DNA of 64,000 nt from CAVQOB01 sp963714325 (lineage in GTDB: Bacteria; Pseudomonadota; Alphaproteobacteria; Rhizobiales; Hyphomicrobiaceae): NCBI GenBank assembly GCA_963714325.1, contig CAVQOB010000010.1, positions 124,001 to 188,000 of the forward strand. Reading direction: 5' to 3'. This document shows positions 1 to 8,859 of the stretch, in pieces (position 1 is the stretch's first letter; every line of letters starts with the position of its first letter). The translations under genes and the position numbers were made by a program. The notes under the pieces are model-generated. The model saw nothing but the letters and a program-made list of their open reading frames with translations, ran no database searches and had not been told where the DNA came from.

Positions 1-119
1 CCTTGCTCTTCGGTGAACAACTGCTGGCGCGTGAAATCGTAGGCGCGACCGTGATCGCCACAGCGCTGATCATCATCGATGGGCGACTACTCGCACGTTT
101 GCTGGGGGATCGCCGATAG
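1..119 (+). CDS. EamA/DMT-family transporter, C-terminal fragment
   Basis: Only the last 38 residues are in the window (codons from position 3 to the TAG at 117-119). They read LLFGEQLLAREIVGATVIA followed by a hydrophobic stretch and a short basic tail. This is the typical end of a ten-helix drug/metabolite transporter: the last loop carries a GE motif and the final helix is followed by arginines. The gene begins upstream of the window. A second, complete EamA-like gene lies at 1268. The family assignment rests on a short fragment, so it is moderate. Confidence 0.6.
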   Translation, partial: LLFGEQLLAREIVGATVIATALIIIDGRLLARLLGDRR

Positions 120-125
120 CGGCCC

Positions 126-773
126 TCACGGATGCGCCGGCACGCGCGCCACCAGCCGCACCACGCTCGACCGGCCGCGATGGCGCGGTCCCTCAGCCAG
201 TTCGACCTCCTCCTCTTCGAGGCTGACGATATCGGCACCGGCAAAATCGCGCCGGAGATCATCGGATTCAAATAACATGGTGACGTCATGCGGGCCGCCG
301 ACGCTGCCGTTGGCACGATGCAACAACTGGCGCGGCGAATAACCTTCAAGCAGCACGACCCCGCCGGGCTTCAGCGCCTGCAGCATGTGCGCATGCATGC
401 GCGGCCGGAGCGCCGCCGGGAAATGCAGAAAGATCGAGACGACGACATCGAACTGGCCTTGCGGCCACGGCCACGTTTCAAGGTCGGCGCATTGCGCGTC
501 GATCGCCACGCCGCGCTCACCGGCGACGAACTTGGCTTTGTGGACGCCGATCCGCGAGGCATCGACGGTCGTGACGTGCAACCCGCACTCCGCCAGAAAA
601 ACGCCGTTGCGGCCCTCGCCGTCGCCGGGCACGAGGGCTTTCATACCCTTGTGGTAGTGCGCCGCTTGCGACATCAGAAAGACGTTGGGTTTTTCGCCAA
701 ACGCAAATCCAGGCTCAGAATAGCGTTGATCCCAAAAAGCGCCTTGCGGGCTTGGCGTTGGAGCTTTGGTCAT
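126..773 (-). CDS. Class I SAM-dependent methyltransferase
   Basis: A 215-residue cytosolic protein with a Rossmann methyltransferase core. It starts with an FWDQRYS segment typical of TehB/thiopurine-like methyltransferases. The SAM-binding motif I is modified (ALVPGDGEGRNGVFLAECG). An acidic motif II follows (VTTVDAS), then DVVVSIFLHFP and the post-core strand LKPGGVVLLEGYSP. The chosen ATG at 771-773 gives MTKAPTP and fits the family better than a longer in-frame start 54 bases upstream. The substrate cannot be told; relatives methylate small thiols or metalloid oxyanions. It lies just left of the DUF1330 gene on the same strand. Confidence 0.8.
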   Translation of the reverse strand: MTKAPTPSPQGAFWDQRYSEPGFAFGEKPNVFLMSQAAHYHKGMKALVPGDGEGRNGVFLAECGLHVTTVDASRIGVHKAKFVAGERGVAIDAQCADLETWPWPQGQFDVVVSIFLHFPAALRPRMHAHMLQALKPGGVVLLEGYSPRQLLHRANGSVGGPHDVTMLFESDDLRRDFAGADIVSLEEEEVELAEGPRHRGRSSVVRLVARVPAHP

Positions 774-787
774 CGAGCCTCCTGCGT

Positions 788-1123
788 TCAACCGTGTTTG
801 CGGCTTTCGTCTAGCGCCGCCTGCCATGCGGCGGCATCGAAGCCATCGACGATCATCAGTTGGCCTTCACTTGCCGCCTGACGGATGCTGCGGATGGCCA
901 TGTAGTTGGCCGAAGCGTAAAAGCCTTCCGCCGCCGCCCGGCTCGGAAACTCGATCACCACGACGCGGCGCTGATCCGCTGCCCCCTCAAGCGACGTCTT
1001 ATCCCCGCCTCGTACCAGAAATTTTCCACCATGTTCGGCAATGACACGCGGCGTGTGCTTGGCATACTCGCGATAGCGATCGGGATCGGTAATGCTGATC
1101 TGGCCGATGATGTAGGCTGCCAT
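788..1123 (-). CDS. DUF1330 family protein
   Basis: A 111-residue protein beginning MAAYIIGQISITDPDRYREY, the usual start of DUF1330 proteins, which form dimeric ferredoxin-like alpha/beta barrels. Later family signatures are present: GGKFLVRGG, VVVIEFPSRAAAEGFY and the YMAIRSIRQAASEGQLMIV stretch. A longer reading frame exists, but the ATG at 1121-1123 matches the family start. Its biochemical role is unknown. It is 14 bases upstream of the methyltransferase on the same strand, so the two may be co-transcribed. Confidence 0.85.
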   Translation of the reverse strand: MAAYIIGQISITDPDRYREYAKHTPRVIAEHGGKFLVRGGDKTSLEGAADQRRVVVIEFPSRAAAEGFYASANYMAIRSIRQAASEGQLMIVDGFDAAAWQAALDESRKHG

Positions 1124-1267
1124 TGAAACCTCGCTTATGGTGCACGCAGTGCAGACGCCCATCGTCGGCACTTCCCGCGTCGGCCGGTCACCGCTATAGG
1201 GTCGTCAACCCAACACTACCCTTGGTCATTGGCCCAAGGCAAACCAGACCAGCCCGACCGAGATCGC

Positions 1268-2155
1268 ATGACCACTGCCAGCAACGCCACTCGCACCGCA
1301 TCGAACCTGCCGCTGGCTGTGCTGTGGATGGTTGGTGCTTTGCTGGCGTTTTCGGTCATCGCCATCGCCGGCCGCGAGGCACAGAAAACCATCGACACCT
1401 ACCAATTGATGTTCGGCCGTGCGGTCATCGGGCTCGCAATTCTGACCGTCATTCTGGTTGCGATGGGTGGACGATTGCGGGACGTTACGACACAACGGCC
1501 AGGGCTGCACCTGCTGCGCAATATCCTGCACTACGCCGGTCAGTTCAGCTGGCTCTACGCGCTGCCGCTCATCCCGCTGGCGACGCTATTTGCGGTCGAG
1601 TTCACCTGCCCGTTGTGGGTCGCCCTTCTCGCCCCGTTGATCCTCGGCGAGCGTCTGACACTGACGCGGATCATCGCTGCCATCCTCGGATTCATCGGCA
1701 TTGTCGCCATTGTCGGACCGTCGATCACGGCGATTTCGCCGGGCCTGCTTTTCGGCCTCGCTTCGGCGATCGGGTTCGCCTCGTCGATGATTTGCATGAA
1801 GTCGCTGACACGCACCGATGACGCCTTCCGGATCATCTACGTCATGCACGTGATCCAAGTCGCCATCGGGCTTATTCCCATGGCGTCGCGGTGGATCTGG
1901 CCGGACCCGATAACGCTGATGTGGGTCGCCATTGTTGGCGTCGCCGGCCTCGTCGCCCACTATTCACTGACGCGCGCCTTTGCCGTCGCCGACGCCATCA
2001 TCGTCGCCCCGCTCGATTTCCTGCGCCTGCCGTTGATCGCCGTCATCGGGGCGAGCTGGTACGGCGAGCGCCTTGAGCCGCTCGTCCTACTTGGCGCGTG
2101 CGTCATTGTCGCCGCCAATGCACTGAACATGTGGGGCGAACGGCGGCGAACCTAG
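1268..2155 (+). CDS. EamA/DMT-family inner-membrane transporter
   Basis: A 295-residue integral membrane protein with about ten hydrophobic helices in two EamA repeats. The first begins LAVLWMVGALLAFSVIAIAG, the second SPGLLFGLASAIGFASSM. Repeat-end motifs GERLTLTRIIAAILGFIG and GERLEPLVLLGACVIV each carry the conserved GE. The family exports metabolites or drugs; the substrate is not predictable. The ATG at 1268 was preferred over one 39 bases upstream because the extra residues are hydrophilic and unlike the family. It diverges from the DUF1330 gene, leaving about 145 bases for two promoters. Confidence 0.85.
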   Translation: MTTASNATRTASNLPLAVLWMVGALLAFSVIAIAGREAQKTIDTYQLMFGRAVIGLAILTVILVAMGGRLRDVTTQRPGLHLLRNILHYAGQFSWLYALPLIPLATLFAVEFTCPLWVALLAPLILGERLTLTRIIAAILGFIGIVAIVGPSITAISPGLLFGLASAIGFASSMICMKSLTRTDDAFRIIYVMHVIQVAIGLIPMASRWIWPDPITLMWVAIVGVAGLVAHYSLTRAFAVADAIIVAPLDFLRLPLIAVIGASWYGERLEPLVLLGACVIVAANALNMWGERRRT

Positions 2156-2339
2156 ACCGAACGCCAGGGGCCCGCCGTCCAAACCATCCGACCATGGTCT
2201 GATGGGTGTGGCATTGGCGCAACGACGCCCAAAACAACCACGCGAAATAAGCGCCGATCAGCGACAGGCCGCGAGGAGCGGTGTATGCGAAAGTATGTGT
2301 GCTGCGTTCCGATCCGCCCGACCACGCTTGGAACCTTCC

Positions 2340-3170
2340 ATGTTTCCTAACCGAACCGTTCGACTGCTGACTTGCGCCATCCTCGCGTCCTTCGCCATGG
2401 ATCAGGCATCGGCTGGGGTGTTCGACGTCAAAGGATCGGATGTCGAAAAGGGCGAGAAGGAAATCAGTGTCAACTCGACCTTCTTCAATGGCTTCCCCGT
2501 CAATGCCGAAGCCCTGCGCTCGACCATCGAGATCGGCGCGGGCTATGGTTTCTCGGACTGGTGGAAGGCCGGCGCGAAGATCACACTGAACAAAGCGGTT
2601 GGCGATGATCTCGTCGCCTCCACGGCCGGCATCGAAGCGCAGATCGTGCTGCGCAAGTTCGACAAGGGCTTCGGCGCCGCTTGGTTCATGGGCGCGGACT
2701 TTGCTCTGCGCGACGACGAGACCAACACGCTGACGTTCGGCCCAGTCTTCCAGTTCGGTACTGAGAAAACCCAGTTCCTGGTCAACCCCTTCTTTGCCCG
2801 TACCTTCGGGCAGAACCGCACGGATGGTCTGGATTTCTCCTATGCCGTGGCACTGAAGCAGGAAGTTCGCGACGGATTTTCCGTCGGCATCGAGGCCTAT
2901 GGCAGCATTGCCAACATCTCCAATAGCCTCGGCACGGATTTCCAGGAACACCGCATCGGTCCCGTGCTCTACTTCTCGCGCGACCTCCACGGCAAGTCTG
3001 GCAGTGGCAAGGGCTTGAGCATCAAGGACATGAAGGCGCCGGCGTTTGGCGGTGGCGATGGCAAGGATGCCAGCAGCCCGAAGCTCAACATCGAGGCCGG
3101 CGTCTTGTTTGGCCTGACCGACGGCACCCAGGACGTCGCCTTCAAGCTCAAGGGCGGGATTACGTTCTGA
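2340..3170 (+). CDS. Secreted beta-barrel-like hypothetical protein
   Basis: A 276-residue protein with a clear Sec signal peptide (MFPNRTVRLLTCAILASFAM, cut near QASA-G). The mature part alternates polar and hydrophobic residues with aromatic strand ends (TIEIGAGYGFSDWWKAGAKI, FGAAWFMGADFALRD, FLVNPFFARTFGQ) and ends in F after KLKGGITF, as outer-membrane barrels often do. I expect a small outer-membrane barrel or porin-like protein; no named family is recognised. The start is the ATG before the signal peptide rather than a longer ORF start. Its last 11 bases overlap the end of the convergent RidA gene. Confidence 0.7.
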   Translation: MFPNRTVRLLTCAILASFAMDQASAGVFDVKGSDVEKGEKEISVNSTFFNGFPVNAEALRSTIEIGAGYGFSDWWKAGAKITLNKAVGDDLVASTAGIEAQIVLRKFDKGFGAAWFMGADFALRDDETNTLTFGPVFQFGTEKTQFLVNPFFARTFGQNRTDGLDFSYAVALKQEVRDGFSVGIEAYGSIANISNSLGTDFQEHRIGPVLYFSRDLHGKSGSGKGLSIKDMKAPAFGGGDGKDASSPKLNIEAGVLFGLTDGTQDVAFKLKGGITF

Positions 3171-3519
3171 GCTTCGCCGCTAGCGCCACCATCTCCACGA
3201 GGTAGGCGGGATGGGCAAGCTTGGCTTCGATACACGCCCGCGCTGGCAAGTGCGCGGGATCAACCCACGCCACCCACGCCGCATTCATCGCATCGCGTAA
3301 CCGGATGTCCGGTAGCCAGATCGTCACCTGCACGATCGCGCGTTTGTCGAGCCCCACCTTGGCAAGGCAAGCATCAATATAAGCCAGCGCTTCGCGCGTC
3401 TGCCCCACACAATCCAGCGCTGTATCATCAGCAAGCGAGACGACGGAGACAAAACCCGCCGCCTCGACGATGTTCGATAGAATCCCGCCTTCAGGCTCCA
3501 AGCGTTGGATTGCTGCCAT
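3160..3519 (-). CDS. RidA/YjgF-family protein (second of a pair)
   Basis: A 119-residue member of the RidA family, which form trimers and hydrolyse reactive enamine/imine intermediates from PLP enzymes, or have related roles. Visible signatures are the QTREALAYIDACLAKVG helix, VQVTIWLPDIRLRDAMNAAW and the catalytic-arginine segment LPARACIEAKLAHPAYLVEM. Its ATG directly abuts the TAG of the upstream RidA gene (TAGATG), so translation is probably coupled. Compared with its neighbour it is more divergent at the N-terminus, which suggests sub-specialisation after duplication. Confidence 0.88.
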   Translation of the reverse strand: MAAIQRLEPEGGILSNIVEAAGFVSVVSLADDTALDCVGQTREALAYIDACLAKVGLDKRAIVQVTIWLPDIRLRDAMNAAWVAWVDPAHLPARACIEAKLAHPAYLVEMVALAAKLRT

Positions 3520-3867
3520 CTACTTGACGGCCGTCACCTGAATTTCGACGAGCATGCGCGGGTCGGCCAGCTTGGCTTCGATACAAGCCCGCACCGGTAG
3601 ATTCTGCCCACCGGTCCAGGCAATCCACTGCTCGTTCATGGCGTCGCGATGACGGATGTCGGACACCCAGATCGTCGCCGAGATGACCTTCGACTTGTCC
3701 GTGCCGCACAGCTTCAGCAGACGATCGATCTCGCCGAGGATTTCCTTACTCTGCGGACCGGCGCCGACATCGATGTTCTTGGCGACGATGCCGGCCAGAA
3801 AGACCATGCCGTTGGCTTCGACGGCATGTGACAGGATTTTTGAGGGCTCGTGACGTTTGATCGACAT
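3520..3867 (-). CDS. RidA/YjgF-family protein (first of a pair)
   Basis: A 115-residue RidA-family protein: VEANGMVFLAGIVAKN strand, QSKEILGEIDRLLKLCG helix, KVISATIWVSDIRHRDAMN and the conserved LPVRACIEAKLADPRMLVEI with the family arginine. The ATG at 3865-3867 (MSIKRHEP) suits the family length; an upstream in-frame start would add ten odd residues. It shares an operon with the RidA paralogue at 3160, with no intervening base. The pair probably detoxifies or processes different 2-aminoacrylate-like intermediates, but substrate is inference. Confidence 0.9.
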   Translation of the reverse strand: MSIKRHEPSKILSHAVEANGMVFLAGIVAKNIDVGAGPQSKEILGEIDRLLKLCGTDKSKVISATIWVSDIRHRDAMNEQWIAWTGGQNLPVRACIEAKLADPRMLVEIQVTAVK

Positions 3868-4010
3868 GGGGGAACTCCGGATTAGTAGGCTGAGCATGCA
3901 GGAATGCCCGACTTCTTTAGCACGCCGCGTGACCCATTCCAGCCCTGGCAGCCGTCGTTCGTGTCGCGGGCCATGGTCTCAAGCGCGACGCGCGACCCTT
4001 CAGAGCCGTC

Positions 4011-4760
4011 TCACGGCTCGAATCCCTCGAACGTCGGCGCGTCAGACCATTGCGCGGCGATGGCGCGTTCTTCGGGCGTCCGCACGGTCCAGCAGAACAG
4101 TGGCAAGCCCTGCACCTCGCGGACATAGCGCGTCACAGGCGTTGGCAACGCCTTCACGTGATAGGAATAGAATGACACTTTGGCGGGGCCGGATTCGAGC
4201 AGGTCCGTCAAGCGATCGCCGCGCTCCTGTCCCAGTTGATCCAGCCACCATCCCTGACCAACGTAGCGACCAGCGACGATGCCGCGTGGGACTGAAGGCG
4301 CGAGTTCGGCCATCCGCTGCATCACCGCCGGATCAAACGACATCAGCGCAAGGGGACCCCTATATGCTTTCGATAGCGTGGCAATCCGTTCCAGAAACCC
4401 AACACGCTGCGGGCCCCACTCGCTCTTGATTTCGACCAGCAACGGACCGCGCCCCGCTGCCAACTCGAGGAATTCTGTGTAGCTGATGATCCGGTCCTTC
4501 GACGCTTTGTAGGCGAGCGCGCCCAGCGCCGCCGGCGACATCGTGTCGACACGCCCGCTCGCCTGCAGCAGCCGATCGACCGTTTCGTCATGGAAGACCA
4601 TCGGCGTGCCGTCAGCGGCTGCCTGCAGATCACACTCGATGCCATAGCCTTTGCTCAATCCGGCGGCGAAGGCTGACGGCGTGTTCTCGACCACGCCCAA
4701 ACCTGCGTTGTGCAGGCCACGATGGGCGATGGGGCGAATGAACGTTCTGCGATCGAGCAT
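4011..4760 (-). CDS. Glycerophosphodiester phosphodiesterase family protein
   Basis: A 249-residue GDPD-family enzyme that would hydrolyse glycerophosphodiesters to glycerol-3-phosphate and an alcohol. The TIM-barrel signatures are present in order: PIAHRGLH with the catalytic histidine, ENTPSAF, GIECDLQAAADGTPMVFHDE with metal-binding E/D and the second histidine, LVEIKSE, and the late FCWTVRTPEE strand. There is no signal peptide, so it is cytosolic. The start at 4758-4760 is well supported: an AGGAGG ribosome-binding site lies eight bases before the ATG. It diverges from eipB with about 140 bases between. Confidence 0.9.
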   Translation of the reverse strand: MLDRRTFIRPIAHRGLHNAGLGVVENTPSAFAAGLSKGYGIECDLQAAADGTPMVFHDETVDRLLQASGRVDTMSPAALGALAYKASKDRIISYTEFLELAAGRGPLLVEIKSEWGPQRVGFLERIATLSKAYRGPLALMSFDPAVMQRMAELAPSVPRGIVAGRYVGQGWWLDQLGQERGDRLTDLLESGPAKVSFYSYHVKALPTPVTRYVREVQGLPLFCWTVRTPEERAIAAQWSDAPTFEGFEP

Positions 4761-4902
4761 TCGGGAGACCTCCTGGGTTGGCGACGAAACCAGCCGATTG
4801 TCGAAACACTGTTTGCCAGCGCGCCGAACTTTGCAATCCAGCCCGCCAACCGATAGTGTGGCGCTAACGCCTGCCGTCCGGCGGTCGCCCTTGGAGTATC
4901 TG

Positions 4903-5766
4903 ATGAACGCGATCGACCATTTCCGCACCAGACAGGCGGCTATTGCGACAATGCTGCTCACTTTGATGTTGGCAGGCCTGCCTGGCAATGCCAATGCGCA
5001 GTCAGTCAAGCTCGAAGCCCATCGCGCCGTCTATGACATGACGCTCGATCCCAACCGCAAATCCGGTGCCATCAGCGCTGCCAAGGGACGGATGGTCTTC
5101 GAGATCACCGGCTCGGCCTGCGAGGGCTACACGCAGAACATGCGCTTCGTGACCCAGATGGTCGGCCAGGATGGCCAGCCCAATCTCACCGATTTGCGGT
5201 CGTCGACGTTCGAAGATGGCGCCTTCAATACGTTTCGCTACTCCTCCTCGACCTTGCGCGACGAACGCGCCACCGAGGCGGTGCAAGGCGAGGCCAAGCG
5301 TGGCAGCAGCGGCGTCCAGATCGACCTGACCAAGCCGGAAAAAAAGACTTTGAACTTTCCGGCCGGCGTCAATTTTCCGGTGCAACACTCGGTCGCCATC
5401 ATCGAAGCAGCGCGCGCGGGCAAGACGTCGCTGCGGATCGACCTCTATGACGGCTCCGACAAGGGCGAGAAAATCTATGACACGAAGACCATTATCGGCG
5501 CACGCGCCAAGCCCGACGCCAACGGCCAATTGCCCGTTCTCAAGGGCGCCGAACGGCTCGACGCCATGCCGGCGTGGCCGGTGTCGGTCAGCTATTATGA
5601 AATGGGCAAAGAGAAGCAGGATGCGCTACCGTCCTACGAACTCTCGTTTCTTTTTTTTGAAAATGGCGTCAGTCGCAAGATCTTCATCGACTACGGCGAA
5701 TTTGCACTGCGCGGCGAGTTGAAGGACATCACCTTCCTCGACACGCCGGAATGCAAGACGAAGTAG
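4903..5766 (+). CDS. eipB: Cell-envelope integrity protein EipB-like (DUF1849)
   Basis: A 287-residue periplasmic protein with a Sec signal peptide ending near GNANAQS. The mature start VKLEAHRAVYDMTLD and the later GRMVFEITGSACEGYTQN match the DUF1849/EipB family of Alphaproteobacteria. These are beta-spiral proteins that help maintain envelope integrity, as described in Brucella. Two cysteines (in SACEGY and near the C-terminus in TPECKTK) fit the conserved disulfide. The ATG at 4903 directly precedes the signal peptide; the longer frame upstream runs through the promoter of the divergent GDPD gene. Function is by family. Confidence 0.85.
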   Translation: MNAIDHFRTRQAAIATMLLTLMLAGLPGNANAQSVKLEAHRAVYDMTLDPNRKSGAISAAKGRMVFEITGSACEGYTQNMRFVTQMVGQDGQPNLTDLRSSTFEDGAFNTFRYSSSTLRDERATEAVQGEAKRGSSGVQIDLTKPEKKTLNFPAGVNFPVQHSVAIIEAARAGKTSLRIDLYDGSDKGEKIYDTKTIIGARAKPDANGQLPVLKGAERLDAMPAWPVSVSYYEMGKEKQDALPSYELSFLFFENGVSRKIFIDYGEFALRGELKDITFLDTPECKTK

Positions 5767-5850
5767 CGCGCAAACTCTGCGGCTTAGATGTTAAGCAAGC
5801 AGGCGAAAGCCGATCGGCGCCGTGCCACGATCACCGCTGGTCGCGCCTTC

Positions 5851-7215
5851 CTACACAGCCGCCAACCGGTTGCGGACCAGATCGATCGCTGCCCGCAAGG
5901 CATAGTACTGCTCGGTGAATGCGAGCGGCATCGGAATGGCCGCGACGGCGTCATCGATCCGCTTAATCTCAGCGCGATGGGCATTGCGCTCGCTGCGCTT
6001 GCTGTCGCCAGCCACCGCTTTGTCCAGTCTACGGATCTCACCGTACCAATAGAGAACCCGTCGCCGGATCCGCCACTTGTAGACAGCCGGGATGATCTTG
6101 ATCAAAGGCAGCAGGATCGCTGCAATGGGCAGCACGAGGATCTTCATGCGCTCGATAAACGTCGCCAGCCAGAACGGTAGGAAGCGCTGCAGGAACGGCG
6201 GCCCGACCTTGTAGATCCGTTCGGCGTCCTCGGAAAGTTCGAATTCCGGATCAAAGGGCTTGGGAAACTCGCCGGAGCGCGTGAAGAGACCCCCGCCACG
6301 ATGCGTGGTTCGCGCGGCCTCGACGAGCAATCCGACCAGTGCCGGATGCAGCGATTCGCGCGCAACCAGGGCGGCAACCGGCGCCACCAATTCCATGTCA
6401 GTGGCCGGGATATTCTTGACCAGATCGAAGGCGCCCTTCGGTAGCACGATCCGCGTCAGATAGGGAAATAGCCGCGTGTAGGCTTCGGCCTGCGAAAAGC
6501 TCATCAGCTTTACGCTGGGATCATTGAGCAAGGCCTGGATCGCCGAGCTTTCCGGCGCCTGCGCCAGGAAGATGGCATCGAGCTGGTCCGCCTTCAATGC
6601 GGCAATGGCGTCGCCGTTGCCAATGGCCAGCAGCGTCGCGGTCTCGGCCGTCACGCCGTTGGGTTTCAGCAATGCGGTTGCGAGCGCACCCGTGCCGCTA
6701 CCGGCCGGGCCGATGCCGATACGCCGGCCCTTCAACTGCGCCAGACGATCGACCGTCTCTGCTCCGCGATAAAAGACCCAGATCGGCTCGAGGAACATCC
6801 GGCCGATGGAAATGACGCCTGGCAACGATGTTTGGTCGGCGATCCCACCTTGCAGCAACGCCACATCAATGCCGGAGTTCGGATCGTTCAGCCGTGCCAC
6901 ATTCTCGAGGCTTCCGGCCGACGAACGGACGTCAAGCGTGATGCCGGACCGCGCTAAGATCTCAGCGTAACGCTTGCCAAAGCCGAAGTAGGCGCCCGTT
7001 GGTCCGCCCGTCGTGATGGCGATCGATCTCGGCGGCGCCGGCTCGATGAACTTCGATGCGAGCCAGAACGCGCCGACCAGCAGCGCAACAGCGGGCGCCG
7101 CGATCAATGCGAACTCCCGCCATTGCGCCGCCGAGAACGCGCGCATGGCCAGGATCGGAGCGGCATGCTCCAACGCGAACGCACGTCCGCGTTCAACAAC
7201 CGGCTTGAGTGCCAT
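5851..7215 (-). CDS. TAXI-family TRAP-type solute-binding protein with membrane segments
   Basis: A 454-residue protein with a TAXI receptor domain (residues about 65-350). It shows SIAITTGGPTGAYFGFGKRY, then RSSAGSLENVARL, RIGIGPAGSGTGALA and the late ATDMELVAPVAALVARES. Unlike periplasmic receptors, it has one hydrophobic segment before the domain (FALIAAPAVALLVGAFWLAS) and another near the end (KILVLPIAAILLPLIKIIPA), followed by a basic, coiled-coil-like tail with YYALRAAIDLVR. It is therefore probably anchored in the inner membrane. No TRAP permease genes lie nearby. The start ATG (7213-7215) has AGAGGA upstream. The ligand is unknown. Confidence 0.85.
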   Translation of the reverse strand: MALKPVVERGRAFALEHAAPILAMRAFSAAQWREFALIAAPAVALLVGAFWLASKFIEPAPPRSIAITTGGPTGAYFGFGKRYAEILARSGITLDVRSSAGSLENVARLNDPNSGIDVALLQGGIADQTSLPGVISIGRMFLEPIWVFYRGAETVDRLAQLKGRRIGIGPAGSGTGALATALLKPNGVTAETATLLAIGNGDAIAALKADQLDAIFLAQAPESSAIQALLNDPSVKLMSFSQAEAYTRLFPYLTRIVLPKGAFDLVKNIPATDMELVAPVAALVARESLHPALVGLLVEAARTTHRGGGLFTRSGEFPKPFDPEFELSEDAERIYKVGPPFLQRFLPFWLATFIERMKILVLPIAAILLPLIKIIPAVYKWRIRRRVLYWYGEIRRLDKAVAGDSKRSERNAHRAEIKRIDDAVAAIPMPLAFTEQYYALRAAIDLVRNRLAAV

Positions 7216-7409
7216 AACGTCCTCTGTTGCTCTCGCGGCCGATAAAGCCGCAGCCTGCCCGAATCGCATAAGCGCGATAGGCAGCCAATAGGGCAATCAG
7301 AGGGCAGCGCAATGTCTGCAGCACGGCAATCGCGCGTGTTGCTTAAAGAACCCAATGATCCCGGGCTTGCACGCGTTGTGTTGCAGATGCGCAGGGCTTT
7401 GCCCGGCCA

Positions 7410-8426
7410 TCAGGCGGCCTTTGCCAGCCGGTCAACCAGCATTTGCAGATCCGGATGGATCTTGGGGGATTCGGCCTTGATGAAGGCAACCAGCGCGTCC
7501 TCATTGGCCGTCAGTTTGCCGTCGCGTCCGAGACGCTCGGCCAGCCACTGCGTTTCGACGGCGCTGACTTCTTCATTGGTGATGATTTCGATCTTCTGGC
7601 GTTCAAGGCGGGCGATGGCGCGCTCCTCGGACGATTGCTCGCGATAGCCCGACAGCATGCCGGACAACTGGCTGGCGGCGCCACTTGCCATACCGGAAAC
7701 GATGTTGCCAAGCGATAGATCGCCGCGGCGATCAAGCCAGGCTTCCCGGGCGAGCGCCTCTTCGCGCGTCGGCACGGCATAACCGGACGCCGCCATGACG
7801 CAATTCGCAATCGCTTTGACGAAAAGATCGCGCCAACCCGTGGCGTTGTCGGCTTTCGCCGTTGCATCGTTGATCTCGAATAGGATGTCGGCTTCAGCAC
7901 GCGAAATCGCCACACAGCCGTCGCCACCGAAGGAATAGAGTACGCGGCGCAGCAGATCGACTTCGGTTTCATTGACCGTGCCGGGATCGAGCGCGCGGCC
8001 AGCGCGGATCGGACCATCACCCTTGATCACGGCGTCGCGGACCTGTGCCAGCGCGAAACAGACGAGGCGTTCTGGCGACCAGCGCGATTTGTCGAGCACG
8101 GTGATCAGCAGATCGAGTTCGGTTTTACTTTCGACACGGCCATCCGCTGAAATATGCTGGATGAGCCAATCGGCGTTTTCAACCGTCAGATAGCCCTCGG
8201 GTTCGGCCTGATTGACGAGGTAATCGGTCAGCATCTCGATGAAGCAGTCCGACCAGGATGCATCCTGCACCGGGCACGCGCTGTTGACCGTGAACAAGGC
8301 ATCGGCTTCATCGGCCGTGATCCGCCCGTCGTCGTAATACGCCCGGCGCAACTTGAGAACGTCCGTATCCTTGATGCTGCCACGCGCCTTGATTTCGTCG
8401 ATCGAAACCGCCATCACAGTCGTCAT
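7410..8426 (-). CDS. Hypothetical protein with repeated acidic-loop (EF-hand or TerB-like) units
   Basis: A 338-residue cytosolic protein of unknown function with clear internal repetition. Units start with a D-x-D/G-rich loop followed by a helix: YYDDGRITADEADALFTVN, ISADGRVESKTELDLLI, GGDGCVAISRAEADILFEIN and LGRDGKLTANEDALVAFI. The first and third are followed by similar W-D-F-helix segments (ASWSDCFIEMLTDYLV, TGWRDLFVKAIANCVM). This points to tandem duplication of an EF-hand-like or TerB-like helical unit. The start at 8424-8426 is likely; an ATG four codons later is possible. It is about 200 bases upstream of the TAXI gene on the same strand. Confidence 0.75.
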   Translation of the reverse strand: MTTVMAVSIDEIKARGSIKDTDVLKLRRAYYDDGRITADEADALFTVNSACPVQDASWSDCFIEMLTDYLVNQAEPEGYLTVENADWLIQHISADGRVESKTELDLLITVLDKSRWSPERLVCFALAQVRDAVIKGDGPIRAGRALDPGTVNETEVDLLRRVLYSFGGDGCVAISRAEADILFEINDATAKADNATGWRDLFVKAIANCVMAASGYAVPTREEALAREAWLDRRGDLSLGNIVSGMASGAASQLSGMLSGYREQSSEERAIARLERQKIEIITNEEVSAVETQWLAERLGRDGKLTANEDALVAFIKAESPKIHPDLQMLVDRLAKAA

Positions 8427-8859
8427 GTAAAATCGCCCTACCCGTGCAAAGTCATGGGCTGACGTTAGGCAGACATGGTTACCATTCAACTAAAGCGTGC
8501 CACGATGCGGACCAATATCTGCCAAGAAAAATCGCGAGCAATGCGATTAGGGGCAAGTGGAATGGCTGCAACCCCGGCCGAATACGAAAAAAACCGGTCT
8601 GGCTCAGCCAGACCGGTTTCTATCACCGCAGGACGAGATGCCCGAAGGCACCTCAAGCCCCGCTCCCCCCGAGAAGTGAACGATCAGTATCGCCCTATCT
8701 GCGGGTCAGATGGCGGCGCAGTCCCCCCGGAAACACCCCCATCTGAGCCTTCTATAAGAGCTTCAAAACGTTCCGGGAAGAGTGTCGGCGGGTCGTGCCT
8801 AACAAAGCGGCAGGGCTGCGGCCGGAATGCCACAAAGTTGGCCACCAACACCCAAGACA
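8427..8859 (+). other. Intergenic region, no supported gene
   Basis: About 430 bases between the acidic-repeat protein and the small secreted protein, both on the minus strand. Besides one hairpin terminator (8587-8619) I see no convincing gene. Reading frames on the plus strand here have shadow-like composition and no ribosome-binding site. The right part probably also holds the promoter of the gene that starts at 8426. Confidence 0.5.
8587..8619 (-). terminator. Rho-independent terminator, minus strand
   Basis: A perfect 14-bp stem (AAACCGGTCTGGCT at 8591-8604 and its complement at 8606-8619) around a one-base centre. On the minus strand it is followed by seven T residues. It lies downstream of the ccdA and small secreted gene pair and would end their transcript before the next minus-strand gene. 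Confidence 0.8.
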
